From Candidatus Ruthturnera sp. (GTDB lineage Bacteria > Pseudomonadota > Gammaproteobacteria > PS1 > Pseudothioglobaceae), in the NCBI GenBank assembly GCA_030599095.1, contig JAUVOQ010000015.1:1-34881 (forward strand): DNA of 34,881 nucleotides, in the 5' to 3' direction. Both the position numbers and the translations under genes were made by a program. Shown in pieces: positions 16,947-25,235 of the stretch (position 1 is its first letter; each line of letters opens with the position of its first letter). A model generated the notes under the pieces. That model did not search any database. It was not told the origin of the DNA and saw only the letters and a program-made list of their open reading frames with translations.

Positions 16947-18353
16947 CTATTTTTTCTTAGGTGGTAATAAATCTGTAATTGTACCCTGTGCCATTTCAGT
17001 TGCAAAGGCGGTGGTTTCGCTTAGGGTTGGGTGGGCGTGGATGGTGAGGGCAATGTCAGACATATCGCAACCCATCTCAATGGCAAGTGTTGCTTCAGCA
17101 ATTAACTCACCTGCATTAGTGCCGCAAATACCCATGCCTAAGATTCTACCTGTTTTTGCATCAAACAAGCCTTTGGTTATGCCTTCAGACCTGCCAATGC
17201 TTAAGCTACGACCTGAGGCTGCCCAAGGGAATACGCCTTTTTCATAAGCAATGCCTTCGGCTTTGAGTTGTTTTTCGGTTTTGCCCGTCCAAGCGACTTC
17301 TGGGTTGGTGTAGGCAACGGATGGGATGGTGAGGGCATCAAAGCCTGATTTGTGCCCACAAATGACTTCTGCTGCGACTTTGGCTTCGTGTACGGCTTTG
17401 TGGGCGAGCATGGGTTGACCGACAATATCGCCGATGGCGTAGATGTTTTGAACATTGGTTTTCATTTGTTTGTCTGTGGGGATAAAACCCCAATCGTTGA
17501 CCTCAACACCTGCTTTTTCGCAATCAATTAATTTGCCATTAGGGGTGCGACCAATGGCGACTAGGACTTTATCAAAGGTGTCAAATTCTGGGGCGTTCTT
17601 GCCTTCAAAGCCGACTTTGATACCTGCGCTTAATGCTTCCATACTGGTTACTTTGGTGTTTAAAAAGATGTTGGCGTATTGTTTTTTAATGCGCCTGAAT
17701 AGTGGATTGACAATATCTTTATCGGCGCTGGCAATGAGCTGGTCTGACAATTCAACAATTGATATTTCACTGCCCAGTGCGTGATAAACCGTTGCCATTT
17801 CTAAGCCGATAATGCCACCACCCACGACTAATAGTCGTTTTGGTATGTCTGTTATTTCAAGTGCATCAGTTGAGTCCATGATACGTGCATCGTCAAATTC
17901 AAAGGCTGGAATTTTAGTAACTTGTGAGCCAGCTGCAATAATACATTGCTCAAATTCAACGATTTCATCACCGCCATTAATAGCAATTTGATTGTTAGAG
18001 ATAAATTTACCATAACCAGTAATGACATTAACCTTTCTGGCTTTTGCAAGCGCTCTAATACCGCCCGTTAGTTTTGCAACAATGTTTTTTTTGTTACTCC
18101 TAACATCATCAATATCAATCTTAGGTTTATTAAAAGTAACACCAAGGTGTGATGCTTCTTCTGCTTCGTTGATGATTTGAGCGGTATGAAGAAGTGCTTT
18201 AGAAGGGATACAACCAACATTTAAGCACACACCACCTAAGGCATTATAACGTTCAATTAAAGTAACTTTCTTGCCTAAATCAGCCGCTCGAAATGCGGCT
18301 GTATAACCACCAGGACCAGAACCAATAACCACAACTTGGGTTTTAATCATCAT
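16947..18353 (-). CDS. lpdA: Dihydrolipoyl dehydrogenase (E3)
   Basis: A flavoprotein that reoxidises the lipoyl arms of 2-oxo acid dehydrogenases and passes electrons to NAD. The 468 residues carry FAD site GSGPGGYTAAF (11-21), the redox disulfide C43/C48 in GGVCLNVGCIPSKAL, the NAD-binding VVGGGIIGLEMA, the second FAD contact YAIGDIVGQPMLAHKA, and the catalytic His-Glu pair in HAHPTLSE near 441-448. The start overlaps the aceF stop as ATGA (18350-18353), so the partner is the E2 encoded just upstream. Confidence 0.97.
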   Translation of the reverse strand: MMIKTQVVVIGSGPGGYTAAFRAADLGKKVTLIERYNALGGVCLNVGCIPSKALLHTAQIINEAEEASHLGVTFNKPKIDIDDVRSNKKNIVAKLTGGIRALAKARKVNVITGYGKFISNNQIAINGGDEIVEFEQCIIAAGSQVTKIPAFEFDDARIMDSTDALEITDIPKRLLVVGGGIIGLEMATVYHALGSEISIVELSDQLIASADKDIVNPLFRRIKKQYANIFLNTKVTSMEALSAGIKVGFEGKNAPEFDTFDKVLVAIGRTPNGKLIDCEKAGVEVNDWGFIPTDKQMKTNVQNIYAIGDIVGQPMLAHKAVHEAKVAAEVICGHKSGFDALTIPSVAYTNPEVAWTGKTEKQLKAEGIAYEKGVFPWAASGRSLSIGRSEGITKGLFDAKTGRILGMGICGTNAGELIAEATLAIEMGCDMSDIALTIHAHPTLSETTAFATEMAQGTITDLLPPKKK

Positions 18354-19849
18354 ACCATTCCTCTCATATCTTGCAAAGTCTTATTGAGCTCCACCATAAA
18401 CCGTGCGCCTTGCACGCCGTCAATTACACGGTGATCATAGGATAATGCCAGTGGTAGTGTTAAGGTTGGGATGAAATTTTTACCGTTCCAAGTGGGTTTG
18501 AAATATGAGCGTGATACGCCCAAAATAGCCACCTCTGGGGCATTAACAATGGGGGTGAATTGTGTACCACCAATACCACCTAAACTGGAAATTGTCAAAC
18601 TTGCGCCTTGCATATCAGCAGGTTTTAGCTTGCCTTCTCGTGCATTTTTTGAAGTTTCAAAGAGCTCTTTAGCCAAATCAATTAAGGATTTTTGATCAAC
18701 ATCACGAATAACTGGCACAACTAAGCCTTTTGGCGTATCCATTGCAATACCTAAGTTGACATACTTTTTAATAATCAAATTTTCACTTGACTCATCAAGT
18801 GAGGCATTAAAACGTGGATTATTTTTTAACGTTTGAACCAGTGCTTTGATGATAAAAACTAGGGGAGTGAGTTTAACGCCGTTGGCTTTTTGTTCTTGTC
18901 GGTACGCTTCCATTTGACTAATATTGACTTCGTCAAATTGGGTAACGTGAGGGATGTTTAGCCAGCAGGCGGTCAAATGTTTGCCTGATAATTTATTAAT
19001 TCTGGATAGTGCTAGTGTTTCAGTGTCGCCAAATTTAGAAAAATCAATCACTGGTGTTTTAGGAATGGCACTGCCTAAATCGCCAGAGGTCATTATTTGT
19101 TTAACATGGTCTTTAAGGTCGGCATCTAAAATTCTGCCTTTTTGTCCTGTGCCAGTGACAGAGGATAAATCAACACCCAACTCTCTAGCCAGTTTACGAA
19201 TAGAAGGTGAGGCGTGCGAATTGCCTTTGGGTAGAGTAGAGGCTGCTTGATTAGCGTTTGTTGTTATGGGTGTGGTGGGGCTTTCTATTTTAGTCTCAGT
19301 AGGTGTTTTTGGTTTTTCTACATCCGTGCTTTCAATGTTAAGAATTAATGCACCTAAAGAGATTTTATCGCCTAGTGCAACATTAATATCAATGACCTTA
19401 CCTGCAACTGGTGTTGGGATTTCCATTGAGGCTTTATCGCTTTCTAAAGTGATTATGCTGTCTTCTATAGATAGCTCATCACCTGCGCTAACTAAAATTT
19501 CAATCACTTCAACCTCATCAAAATCACCAATATCAGGCACAACAACGGGTACGATTTGTGACTCAGAATGTTCAGTTTTGGTGCTTTGGCTAGTGTTTTT
19601 AAGGTTATTATCTTCGCTTTCAACGCTCAAAATGACACCACCTTGTTTAATTTTGTCACCAATGTTGACTTCAATTTTTGTGACAATACCTGCAAAAGGG
19701 CTTGGAATTTCCATAGAAGCTTTATCGCTTTCTAGGGTAATTATGCTGTCATCAGTGCTTATCTTGTCGCCAATATTGACTAAAATCTCAATAACCTCAA
19801 CTTCATCAAAATCACCAATATCAGGTAGTGCTATATTCTTTATGCTCAT
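18350..19849 (-). CDS. aceF: Pyruvate dehydrogenase E2, dihydrolipoamide acetyltransferase
   Basis: The core of the pyruvate dehydrogenase complex, passing acetyl groups from lipoyl arms to CoA. Domains in order: lipoyl domain 1 (about 3-78, lipoylated K43 in ESDKASMEIP), linker, lipoyl domain 2 (about 102-176, K139 in the same motif), a threonine/proline-rich linker, the peripheral subunit-binding domain (213-247, ASPSIRKLARELGVDL), and the catalytic domain ending with YDHRVIDGVQG, whose histidine and aspartate are the catalytic pair. Two lipoyl domains fit the proteobacterial AceF type, which has one to three. The aceE gene, usually just upstream, is absent: the next gene is on the opposite strand. 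Confidence 0.95.
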   Translation of the reverse strand: MSIKNIALPDIGDFDEVEVIEILVNIGDKISTDDSIITLESDKASMEIPSPFAGIVTKIEVNIGDKIKQGGVILSVESEDNNLKNTSQSTKTEHSESQIVPVVVPDIGDFDEVEVIEILVSAGDELSIEDSIITLESDKASMEIPTPVAGKVIDINVALGDKISLGALILNIESTDVEKPKTPTETKIESPTTPITTNANQAASTLPKGNSHASPSIRKLARELGVDLSSVTGTGQKGRILDADLKDHVKQIMTSGDLGSAIPKTPVIDFSKFGDTETLALSRINKLSGKHLTACWLNIPHVTQFDEVNISQMEAYRQEQKANGVKLTPLVFIIKALVQTLKNNPRFNASLDESSENLIIKKYVNLGIAMDTPKGLVVPVIRDVDQKSLIDLAKELFETSKNAREGKLKPADMQGASLTISSLGGIGGTQFTPIVNAPEVAILGVSRSYFKPTWNGKNFIPTLTLPLALSYDHRVIDGVQGARFMVELNKTLQDMRGMV

Positions 19850-19889
19850 TATAAGTTTTGCATGTTGAAAAAACAGTTTAAAGGGGGTA

Positions 19890-19898
19890 ATTATCGCA
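19890..19898 (-). promoter_or_regulatory. Candidate extended -10 promoter for aceF-lpdA
   Basis: The minus strand reads TGCGATAAT, an extended -10 (TGn plus GATAAT), placing a start of transcription about 35 bases before the aceF ATG. There is no good -35 box, which extended -10 promoters can tolerate. Confidence 0.45.
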
Positions 19899-19925
19899 AA
19901 AATAGTTAATAAAAGGGGATAAATG

Positions 19926-19954
19926 TTAAAATGTTTTGATTCTTATGCTATATT
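19926..19954 (+). promoter_or_regulatory. Candidate promoter for the ABC transporter genes
   Basis: TTAAAA (19926-19931), 17 bases, then TATATT (19949-19954) preceded by TGC, giving an extended -10. It points away from the aceF promoter in the same 125-base divergent gap and would start RNA about 14 bases before the ATG at 19975. Confidence 0.45.
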
Positions 19955-19974
19955 TTTTATAGGTTATCTTTATT

Positions 19975-20892
19975 ATGTCGGCTGCGCTACTCATTCAAGG
20001 TTTAAAAAAAACCTATGCCAATCAATTGGAAGCACTAAAAGGTATCGATCTTCGCGTTGAAAAGGGTGATTTTTTTGCATTATTGGGCAGTAATGGCGCA
20101 GGAAAAACAACAGTTATTGGTATTATTTGTGGGTTGCTTAATAAAACTTCAGGCAATATTGAAGTATTGGGCTTTGATCAAAGTAGCCATGCTAATCAGG
20201 TGAAAAAATTGATTGGGTTAATGCCACAAGAATTTAACTTCAATCCTTTTGAGCCTATTGAGGAAATTTTGATTAATCAGGCGGGTTATTATGGCATTGC
20301 CAAGCCAAAAGCTAAAATTCAAGCTGAACTTTTACTCAAAGAGGTGGAACTTTGGGGCAAGCGTTTTGATATGGCTAAATCATTGTCAGGTGGTATGAAA
20401 CGTCGTTTGATGTTAGCAAGGGCGCTCATTCATCAACCCAAAATATTAATTCTTGATGAGCCTACTGCAGGTGTTGATGTTGAGATACGCCGTTCAATGT
20501 GGCGTTTTTTGAGTAAGCTCAATCACCAAGGCATGACCATTATTTTAACCACGCATTATCTTGAAGAAGCTGAGTCGTTTTGTCGTAATATCGCCATTTT
20601 AAATGAGGGCGAGGTCATTAAGCAAACCAGTATGAAAGCGTTATTGTCACACGTTGACCAACAGGTGCTGATTTTGGAAAGTTCAACAAAACTACCACAA
20701 ACAATAGTGGTTGATAATTTTAAATGTGAACGCTTAGATGATCATTCATTAGAAGTAACATTAGGCTCAGATATTAACATCACCCATGTATTGCAAAGTT
20801 TGAACGTGCAAGGTATTAATGTGGACCATGTTCGTAGTACGCAAAATCGCTTAGAAACTTTATTTTTATGCTTAACCAACAAGGAGGCGTAA
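19975..20892 (+). CDS. ABC-2 type transporter, ATP-binding protein
   Basis: The ATPase of an ABC exporter of the YadG/NodI type. The 305 residues show Walker A GSNGAGKTT (38-46), Q-loop LMPQEF (about 82-87), signature LSGGMKRR (137-144), Walker B ILILDEPTAGVD (157-168) and the switch histidine in LTTHYLEEAE. A C-terminal extension of about 85 residues beyond the nucleotide-binding domain is usual in this subfamily. It overlaps the permease gene by one base (TAATG at 20890-20894), so the two proteins form one transporter. The substrate is not evident. Confidence 0.93.
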   Translation: MSAALLIQGLKKTYANQLEALKGIDLRVEKGDFFALLGSNGAGKTTVIGIICGLLNKTSGNIEVLGFDQSSHANQVKKLIGLMPQEFNFNPFEPIEEILINQAGYYGIAKPKAKIQAELLLKEVELWGKRFDMAKSLSGGMKRRLMLARALIHQPKILILDEPTAGVDVEIRRSMWRFLSKLNHQGMTIILTTHYLEEAESFCRNIAILNEGEVIKQTSMKALLSHVDQQVLILESSTKLPQTIVVDNFKCERLDDHSLEVTLGSDINITHVLQSLNVQGINVDHVRSTQNRLETLFLCLTNKEA

Positions 20893-21650
20893 TGTGGATT
20901 GCTTATAAAACTATTGTTGTTAAGGAGGTTTTAAGATTCTCTCGTATTTGGGTGCAAACTATTTTCCCGCCCATTATTACCACGTCATTATATTTGTTGA
21001 TTTTTGGTGGCTTGATGGGTCAGCGTATTGGAGATATGCAAGGTGTGGATTATTTGCATTACATTATTCCTGGGGTGATTTTAATGACCGTTATTACCAA
21101 TTCTTATGCCAATACAGTGGCATCATTTTTTTTGGCAAAATTTAACCATAGTGTTGAAGAATTATTAGTAGCACCTGTGCCTTATTGGATTGTTTTATTA
21201 GGTTATGTTTCTGGTGGTGTGGCACGTGGCTTTGCGGTTGGGTTGGGGGTTTTTATCGCTGTGCGGTTTTTTATTGACTTTGAAATAAATAGTGCGTTTA
21301 TCGTGTTGGTTACTTTTTTGCTGACTTCAGTCTTGTTTTCATTGGCAGGGTTTATTAATGCCATATTTGCCCAATCGTTTGATGATATTTCTATTGTTCC
21401 AACCTTTATTTTGATGCCCATGACTTATCTTGGCGGTATGTTTTATAGTGTGGAAATATTGCCACAGTTTTGGCAAGATGTGTCTAAATTTAATCCCATT
21501 TATTATATGGTTGATAGTTTTAGATTGGGGTTTTTGGGTGTGAGTACTTCTGAGTTTTGGGTATCAATTTTAGTCTTATTGAGTATGATTACCGTATTAG
21601 CAATATTTGCTTTTTATCTACTTAAAAAAGGCGTAAATATCAAGAGTTAA
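20892..21650 (+). CDS. ABC-2 type transporter, permease protein
   Basis: The membrane subunit partnering the upstream ATPase, YadH-like. I place the start at the ATG at 20892, which overlaps the ATPase stop and follows AAGGAGG (20881-20887) at suitable spacing. An earlier in-frame ATG at 20868 would add eight residues, lacks such a site, and gives an N-terminus unlike the family. The resulting 252 residues have six hydrophobic spans, including IFPPIITTSLYLLIFGGLMG and the ABC-2 signature region MPMTYLGGMFYSVEILPQFWQ, followed by FNPIYYMVDSFRLG. Confidence 0.92.
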   Translation: MWIAYKTIVVKEVLRFSRIWVQTIFPPIITTSLYLLIFGGLMGQRIGDMQGVDYLHYIIPGVILMTVITNSYANTVASFFLAKFNHSVEELLVAPVPYWIVLLGYVSGGVARGFAVGLGVFIAVRFFIDFEINSAFIVLVTFLLTSVLFSLAGFINAIFAQSFDDISIVPTFILMPMTYLGGMFYSVEILPQFWQDVSKFNPIYYMVDSFRLGFLGVSTSEFWVSILVLLSMITVLAIFAFYLLKKGVNIKS

Positions 21651-21686
21651 CTGCTTATTAAAAGACCACTTTTAGTAAGAAAATTA

Positions 21687-21730
21687 CCAGTTAGAGACCT
21701 TTGCATAATTACACAAAGGTCTCTAATAAT
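21687..21730. repeat. Dispersed palindrome, copy 2 (13-bp stem, 10-nt loop)
   Basis: Positions 21691-21703 pair perfectly with 21714-21726 (stem TTAGAGACCTTTG). It lies between the converging ends of the ABC permease gene and the lysine-rich gene, where a shared terminator would be expected, but it lacks T-runs. It shares CCAGTTA, ACCTTTGCATAAT and CAAAGGT with the copy at 201-243. The GAGACCTTTGCA end resembles terminal repeats of IS5-type elements as I recall them. Confidence 0.75.
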
Positions 21731-21767
21731 ATAATAGATTGATATTAAAAACTAGTTAAAAATGGTA

Positions 21768-22091
21768 TTATTTTAAAGATTTATTCTTTTTCTTTTTTGC
21801 TTTTTTTACTTTCTTTTTAGAAAAGTGTTTTATTTTTTTGTCGTTATCTTTTTTATTTTTCTTAATCTTCTTATCACTAGTTTTTTTATTTTTTTTTATT
21901 TTTTTGTCGCTGGCTTTTTTGTTTTTCTTTATTTTCTTAACTAGCTTTTTATGTTGTGCATCTAATTCTTTTTTTAATTTTGCTATTTTATTAATGGCTT
22001 TTTGAGCTTTTTCAGTTGCAATTAACGCTTCAATTTCTGCTTTTCTGGCAATTTGTATAGCGACTTTTAGTTGTTTTTTTATGTTTGACAT
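21768..22091 (-). CDS. Lysine-rich repeat protein linked to PPK2
   Basis: The 107-residue protein has 44 lysines (41%). Residues 1-50 are predicted amphipathic helix or coiled coil (QLKVAIQIARKAEIEALIAT). From 52 on there are three consecutive 11-residue repeats, KKIKKNKKASD, KKIKKNKKTSD and KKIKKNKKDND, and then a lysine tail; 57% of residues 52-107 are lysine. Histone-H1-like or AlgP-like tails have a similar composition, and such tails bind DNA, RNA or polyphosphate. It starts 12 bases after ppk2, behind an unusually strong ribosome site. No known family is recognised; binding polyphosphate made by its neighbour is an inference. Confidence 0.8.
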   Translation of the reverse strand: MSNIKKQLKVAIQIARKAEIEALIATEKAQKAINKIAKLKKELDAQHKKLVKKIKKNKKASDKKIKKNKKTSDKKIKKNKKDNDKKIKHFSKKKVKKAKKKKNKSLK

Positions 22092-22095
22092 TAGG

Positions 22096-22105
22096 CCTCC
22101 TCCTT
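22096..22105 (-). promoter_or_regulatory. Strong ribosome binding site overlapping the ppk2 stop
   Basis: The minus strand reads AAGGAGGAGG, a near-perfect Shine-Dalgarno sequence four bases before the ATG of the lysine-rich gene. Its first two bases are part of the ppk2 TAA. It fixes the start at 22091 and suggests high or coupled expression. Confidence 0.8.
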
Positions 22106-23003
22106 AATTTTTATATAAATTACTTACACTGCCAATAATTTTCGAATCAGGCTCGAAAACTATTTTAATATCTTTGCTAGGATAATCTAAGTGATAAAGA
22201 AAGTGCCTGATACAATTAATTCTTGCACGTTTTTTATCATCTGATTTTACAGCAATCCAAGGCGAATCAGCAGTATTGGTATAGAAAAACATGTCTTTTC
22301 TGGCCTTGGTATATTGATCCCACTTGGTTAATGATTGTAAATCTATCTCACTTAGTTTCCATCTTTTTAAAGGGTCATTTTTACGCAAATGAAAGCGTCT
22401 TAATTGTTCCTGACGACTGACAGAGAACCAATATTTAGAAAGTATAAAGCCATCATTAACCAGCATACGCTCCAATAAAGGTGCTTGTCGCATAAACTCA
22501 AGATATTCCGAGTTTTTGCAAAAGCCCATAACACGTTCTACACCAGCCCTGTTATACCAAGATCGGTCAAATAATACCATTTCCCCATTGGTGGGAAAAT
22601 GCTTAATATAGCGCTGAAAATACCACTGTCCTAACTCTACTTTTGATGGTTTTTCTAAGGCAATAACGCGTGTAGCACGTGGATTAAGGTGCTCCATGAA
22701 GCGTTTAATTGTGCCACCTTTGCCAGCCGCATCACGACCTTCAAACAATAATATAATCTTTCTATTGTGGTTTTTAATCCAGTCCTGTGCTTTTAGTAAT
22801 TCTGTTTGTAATAAATACTTTTCACTTTCGTATTCCTCAACACCCATCTTTTTAGCATAAGGATAATCGCCTGCTATTTTTGATAAGTTTAACAACGTAT
22901 TGCCAGACATGACATTGTTTTTATGCATGACATACTTATTGTCTTGTAATTTTTTTATCTTCTTTTTAGCGTCTTTTTTACTAAATTTTTTTCTGATTGA
23001 CAT
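22104..23003 (-). CDS. ppk2: Polyphosphate kinase 2
   Basis: A PPK2-family kinase that transfers phosphate between polyphosphate and nucleotides. Single-domain members mostly regenerate GTP/ATP from NDPs or phosphorylate NMPs. The 299 residues show Walker A FEGRDAAGKGG (87-97), the lid region NPRATRVIALEKPS, the Walker B element LFDRSWYNRAG (144-154) and the family segment SRQEQLRRFHLRKNDPLKRW. The length fits a one-domain enzyme. The N-terminus is basic (RKKFSKKDAKKKIKK), echoing the downstream polylysine protein. A TATAAT box lies at 23066-23071 and a 7-bp hairpin in the predicted leader. Confidence 0.94.
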   Translation of the reverse strand: MSIRKKFSKKDAKKKIKKLQDNKYVMHKNNVMSGNTLLNLSKIAGDYPYAKKMGVEEYESEKYLLQTELLKAQDWIKNHNRKIILLFEGRDAAGKGGTIKRFMEHLNPRATRVIALEKPSKVELGQWYFQRYIKHFPTNGEMVLFDRSWYNRAGVERVMGFCKNSEYLEFMRQAPLLERMLVNDGFILSKYWFSVSRQEQLRRFHLRKNDPLKRWKLSEIDLQSLTKWDQYTKARKDMFFYTNTADSPWIAVKSDDKKRARINCIRHFLYHLDYPSKDIKIVFEPDSKIIGSVSNLYKN

Positions 23004-23034
23004 ATTGTTGTAGCGTTTAAATTAAGAAAACTGG

Positions 23035-23055
23035 GCAGATTGTAATAAAATCTGC
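23035..23055 (-). other. Hairpin in the ppk2 leader
   Basis: GCAGATT (23035-23041) pairs with AATCTGC (23049-23055) around a 7-base loop. It would form at the very 5' end of a transcript started from the -10 box at 23066-23071, where it could stabilise the mRNA. Confidence 0.4.
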
Positions 23056-23065
23056 ACATTAAGGC

Positions 23066-23094
23066 ATTATACATTCATAATGAATCTTGTTTAC
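23066..23094 (-). promoter_or_regulatory. Candidate ppk2 promoter
   Basis: The minus strand has TATAAT at 23071-23066. A weak -35-like TAAACA (23093-23088) sits 16 bases upstream. It would give a leader of about 55 bases before the ATG at 23003, separating ppk2 from plsY transcription. Confidence 0.45.
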
Positions 23095-23140
23095 GACATT
23101 GACTTATTTGTTTTAATGGGTAAATGCTGAATTTTGAGCG

Positions 23141-23734
23141 CTAGTTGATTTTATTTTCTTGTTTGTTAAGTAGCCTCTTAATGTTACTTCGATGGGTGTA
23201 GAAAATCCACAAACAGATTAAGAAAATGACGTAAGTAGAAGTCAAGTTATCAGTCATTAGATAAAAATAAACTGGCGTGAATGCGGTAGCAATTAGTGTT
23301 GAGAGTGATGAAATTTTCAGCACTTTTGCCACAGAAACCCAAGTGATGATAAAGCCAAGTCCAGTAAGATAACTAAGAGCAAGCAAAGCACCTAAAAAAG
23401 TTGCAACCCCTTTTCCGCCTTTAAAGCCAAAGAAAATGGGATATACATGACCTAAAAATACTGCCAAGACAACCCAAGTGACCGTAAGCATATTAAAGGC
23501 TAAGTAGTGGGCGATTAATACTGGAATTGCACCCTTGAGCCCATCGCCAATGAGTGTGATTGCGGCTGCTTTTTTACTGCCAATACGCAATACATTAGTT
23601 GCCCCTGGGTTGTTTGATCCTTGCGTTCTGGGGTCGGCTAGATTAAGCATTTTACAAACAATAATTGCTGTTGAAATTGAGCCAATTAGATAACTAAGGA
23701 GAATAGTAACAACAAAGGATAACTCAGGTAACAT
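23141..23734 (-). CDS. plsY: Glycerol-3-phosphate acyltransferase (acyl-phosphate dependent)
   Basis: An integral membrane enzyme that makes lysophosphatidic acid from acyl-phosphate and glycerol-3-phosphate, the first acylation in phospholipid synthesis. The 197 residues have about five spans and the family's cytoplasmic motifs: GSNNPGATNVLR (39-50) and FGFKGGKGVATFLG, which bind glycerol-3-phosphate and acyl-phosphate. The third motif region lies near HRSNIKRL at the C-terminus. It diverges from folB across 52 bases. plsY beside folB/folK is a frequent gammaproteobacterial arrangement. Confidence 0.96.
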   Translation of the reverse strand: MLPELSFVVTILLSYLIGSISTAIIVCKMLNLADPRTQGSNNPGATNVLRIGSKKAAAITLIGDGLKGAIPVLIAHYLAFNMLTVTWVVLAVFLGHVYPIFFGFKGGKGVATFLGALLALSYLTGLGFIITWVSVAKVLKISSLSTLIATAFTPVYFYLMTDNLTSTYVIFLICLWIFYTHRSNIKRLLNKQENKIN

Positions 23735-23786
23735 AATGTTTTTTAGTTTAATTGAATGAGTAATTTTAACTGCTCAAAATGTTACT

Positions 23787-24140
23787 ATGGATATTATATT
23801 TATACAAGGATTAAAAATTGATACGGTTATTGGCATTTACGATTGGGAGCGAAAAATTCGTCAAAATATTGTACTAGATATTGAAATGTCAACTGATATT
23901 AGAGCTGCTAGTAAAACTGATCATATTGACCAAGCCTTGGATTATAAGGCGGTGTCAAAGCGTTTGATTGATTTTGTGCAAAATAGTGAGTACCAGTTGG
24001 TTGAGACTTTGGCAGAGAAAATTACCCAAATTGTATTGCAAGAATTTAAAGTTACTTGGATAAAACTCATTTTGAATAAAGGCGAAGTATTGACAGGTGC
24101 ACAAGGGGCGGGTGTCATCATTGAGCGTAGCAATGGCTAA
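23787..24140 (+). CDS. folB: Dihydroneopterin aldolase
   Basis: Cleaves 7,8-dihydroneopterin to 6-hydroxymethyl-dihydropterin and glycolaldehyde in folate synthesis. The 117 residues match the family: the N-terminal strand IFIQGLKIDTVIGIYDWERK carries the conserved IGIYDWE, followed by LDYKAVSKRLIDFV, LVETLAEKI with the catalytic-region glutamate, and the C-terminal lysine in LILNKGEVL. It overlaps folK, which encodes the next enzyme of the pathway, by eight bases. Confidence 0.95.
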   Translation: MDIIFIQGLKIDTVIGIYDWERKIRQNIVLDIEMSTDIRAASKTDHIDQALDYKAVSKRLIDFVQNSEYQLVETLAEKITQIVLQEFKVTWIKLILNKGEVLTGAQGAGVIIERSNG

Positions 24141-24621
24141 TATTCATATCAATATCGGCTCAAACCAAAACCGTAGGGAAAATTTGTCTAAGGCTATTAA
24201 CGCCATTCAGATGGCGTTTGAAAATACAGTTTTTTCTAGGGTTTATGAATCTAAAGCCTTTGGTTTTAAAGGTGATGATTTTTATAATATTGGTATCAAT
24301 GCAACCACTCATTTAACAATTTCTGAAGTGGTCGATATTTTGCATAAAATTGAATATGACCTTGGCAGAGACAGAAAAGCGCTAAAATTTTCATCACGCT
24401 CAATTGACCTTGATTTAACTCTGTATGACGTGGTTATTGACCAAAATTACAACTTGCCACGAGACGATATTTTGAAATATAACTTTGTACTTATGCCATT
24501 GGCAGAATTAAGCCCAAACCTAACTCACCCACAGCAACATCAAACTTATGTGCAGTTACGTGCAACTATGGATGAGTTAAAATCGTATAATATTGAAATT
24601 TTAAATAAGGAACGACCATGA
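24133..24621 (+). CDS. folK: 2-amino-4-hydroxy-6-hydroxymethyldihydropteridine pyrophosphokinase
   Basis: Adds pyrophosphate from ATP to the pterin made by FolB. I choose the ATG at 24133 because the protein then opens [12 protein letters not shown], the family's usual first strand. A longer frame from 24097 adds 12 residues lying inside folB. The resulting 162 residues include [10 protein letters not shown], the loop region around [21 protein letters not shown] with the Mg-binding aspartates of the family (RSIDLDL), and [12 protein letters not shown]. The end overlaps the next gene as ATGA. Confidence 0.93.
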   Translation: MANIHINIGSNQNRRENLSKAINAIQMAFENTVFSRVYESKAFGFKGDDFYNIGINATTHLTISEVVDILHKIEYDLGRDRKALKFSSRSIDLDLTLYDVVIDQNYNLPRDDILKYNFVLMPLAELSPNLTHPQQHQTYVQLRATMDELKSYNIEILNKERP

Positions 24622-25235
24622 AAAAGATACTATTTGTTCTGTTTGTTGCATTTTCTAGTTTTGTATTTGCACAGGATTATGAAGCTGGCATAGATTACGT
24701 AGTGCTTGATAAGCCAGTCAAAACCACCACGGGCGATAAAATTGAGGTGCGTGAGTTATTTTGGTACTATTGCTCACATTGTTATCATCTTGAGCCACTC
24801 ATGAATGCTTGGCTTAAAACCAAACCTGATCATGTTGAGTTTGTTCGTCAACCAGCTGTGTACTCTCAACGTTGGTTGAACGAGGCGATTTTTTATTTTG
24901 TGTTAGAAGAGTTAGATTTGGTTGAAAAATTACACGAACCTTTGTTTAATGCGATTCATGTACAGAAAAAGCAATTCAATTCTAGGCAAAGTTTTATTGA
25001 TTGGGTGGCGAGTTTTGGCGTTGAGACAGGCAAAGTAGAAAAAGCATTTAATGCTTTTAGTGTGAGAATTAAAGTAAATAAATCTAAGTTAAACACACTT
25101 AAATATAAAATTAATGGTGTGCCAACTGTGATTGTTAATGGCAAATATCTAACCGATGCAACACACGCAGGCTCGCATATCGACATGCTAAAAGTGATCG
25201 ATTTCTTAATCAAAAAAGAAAGCAAACTTGAATGA
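24618..25235 (+). CDS. dsbA: DsbA-type thiol:disulfide interchange protein
   Basis: A periplasmic thioredoxin-fold protein that introduces disulfides into exported proteins. It has a signal peptide with a lysine start and hydrophobic core ([15 protein letters not shown]), probable cleavage after A18, the redox site C52-S-H-C55 within [13 protein letters not shown], and the cis-proline in [10 protein letters not shown]. The helical insert of DsbA lies between. The usual CPHC is CSHC here, which should shift the redox potential somewhat. Length 205 is normal. It overlaps folK by four bases and thiD by eight; dsbB is not in the window. Confidence 0.9.
   Translation: MKKILFVLFVAFSSFVFAQDYEAGIDYVVLDKPVKTTTGDKIEVRELFWYYCSHCYHLEPLMNAWLKTKPDHVEFVRQPAVYSQRWLNEAIFYFVLEELDLVEKLHEPLFNAIHVQKKQFNSRQSFIDWVASFGVETGKVEKAFNAFSVRIKVNKSKLNTLKYKINGVPTVIVNGKYLTDATHAGSHIDMLKVIDFLIKKESKLE

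Noticed and set aside
19266-19868. A 200-codon plus-strand frame opposite aceF
   Set aside because: Its apparent internal repeat mirrors the two lipoyl domains read on the other strand; it is a shadow of aceF.
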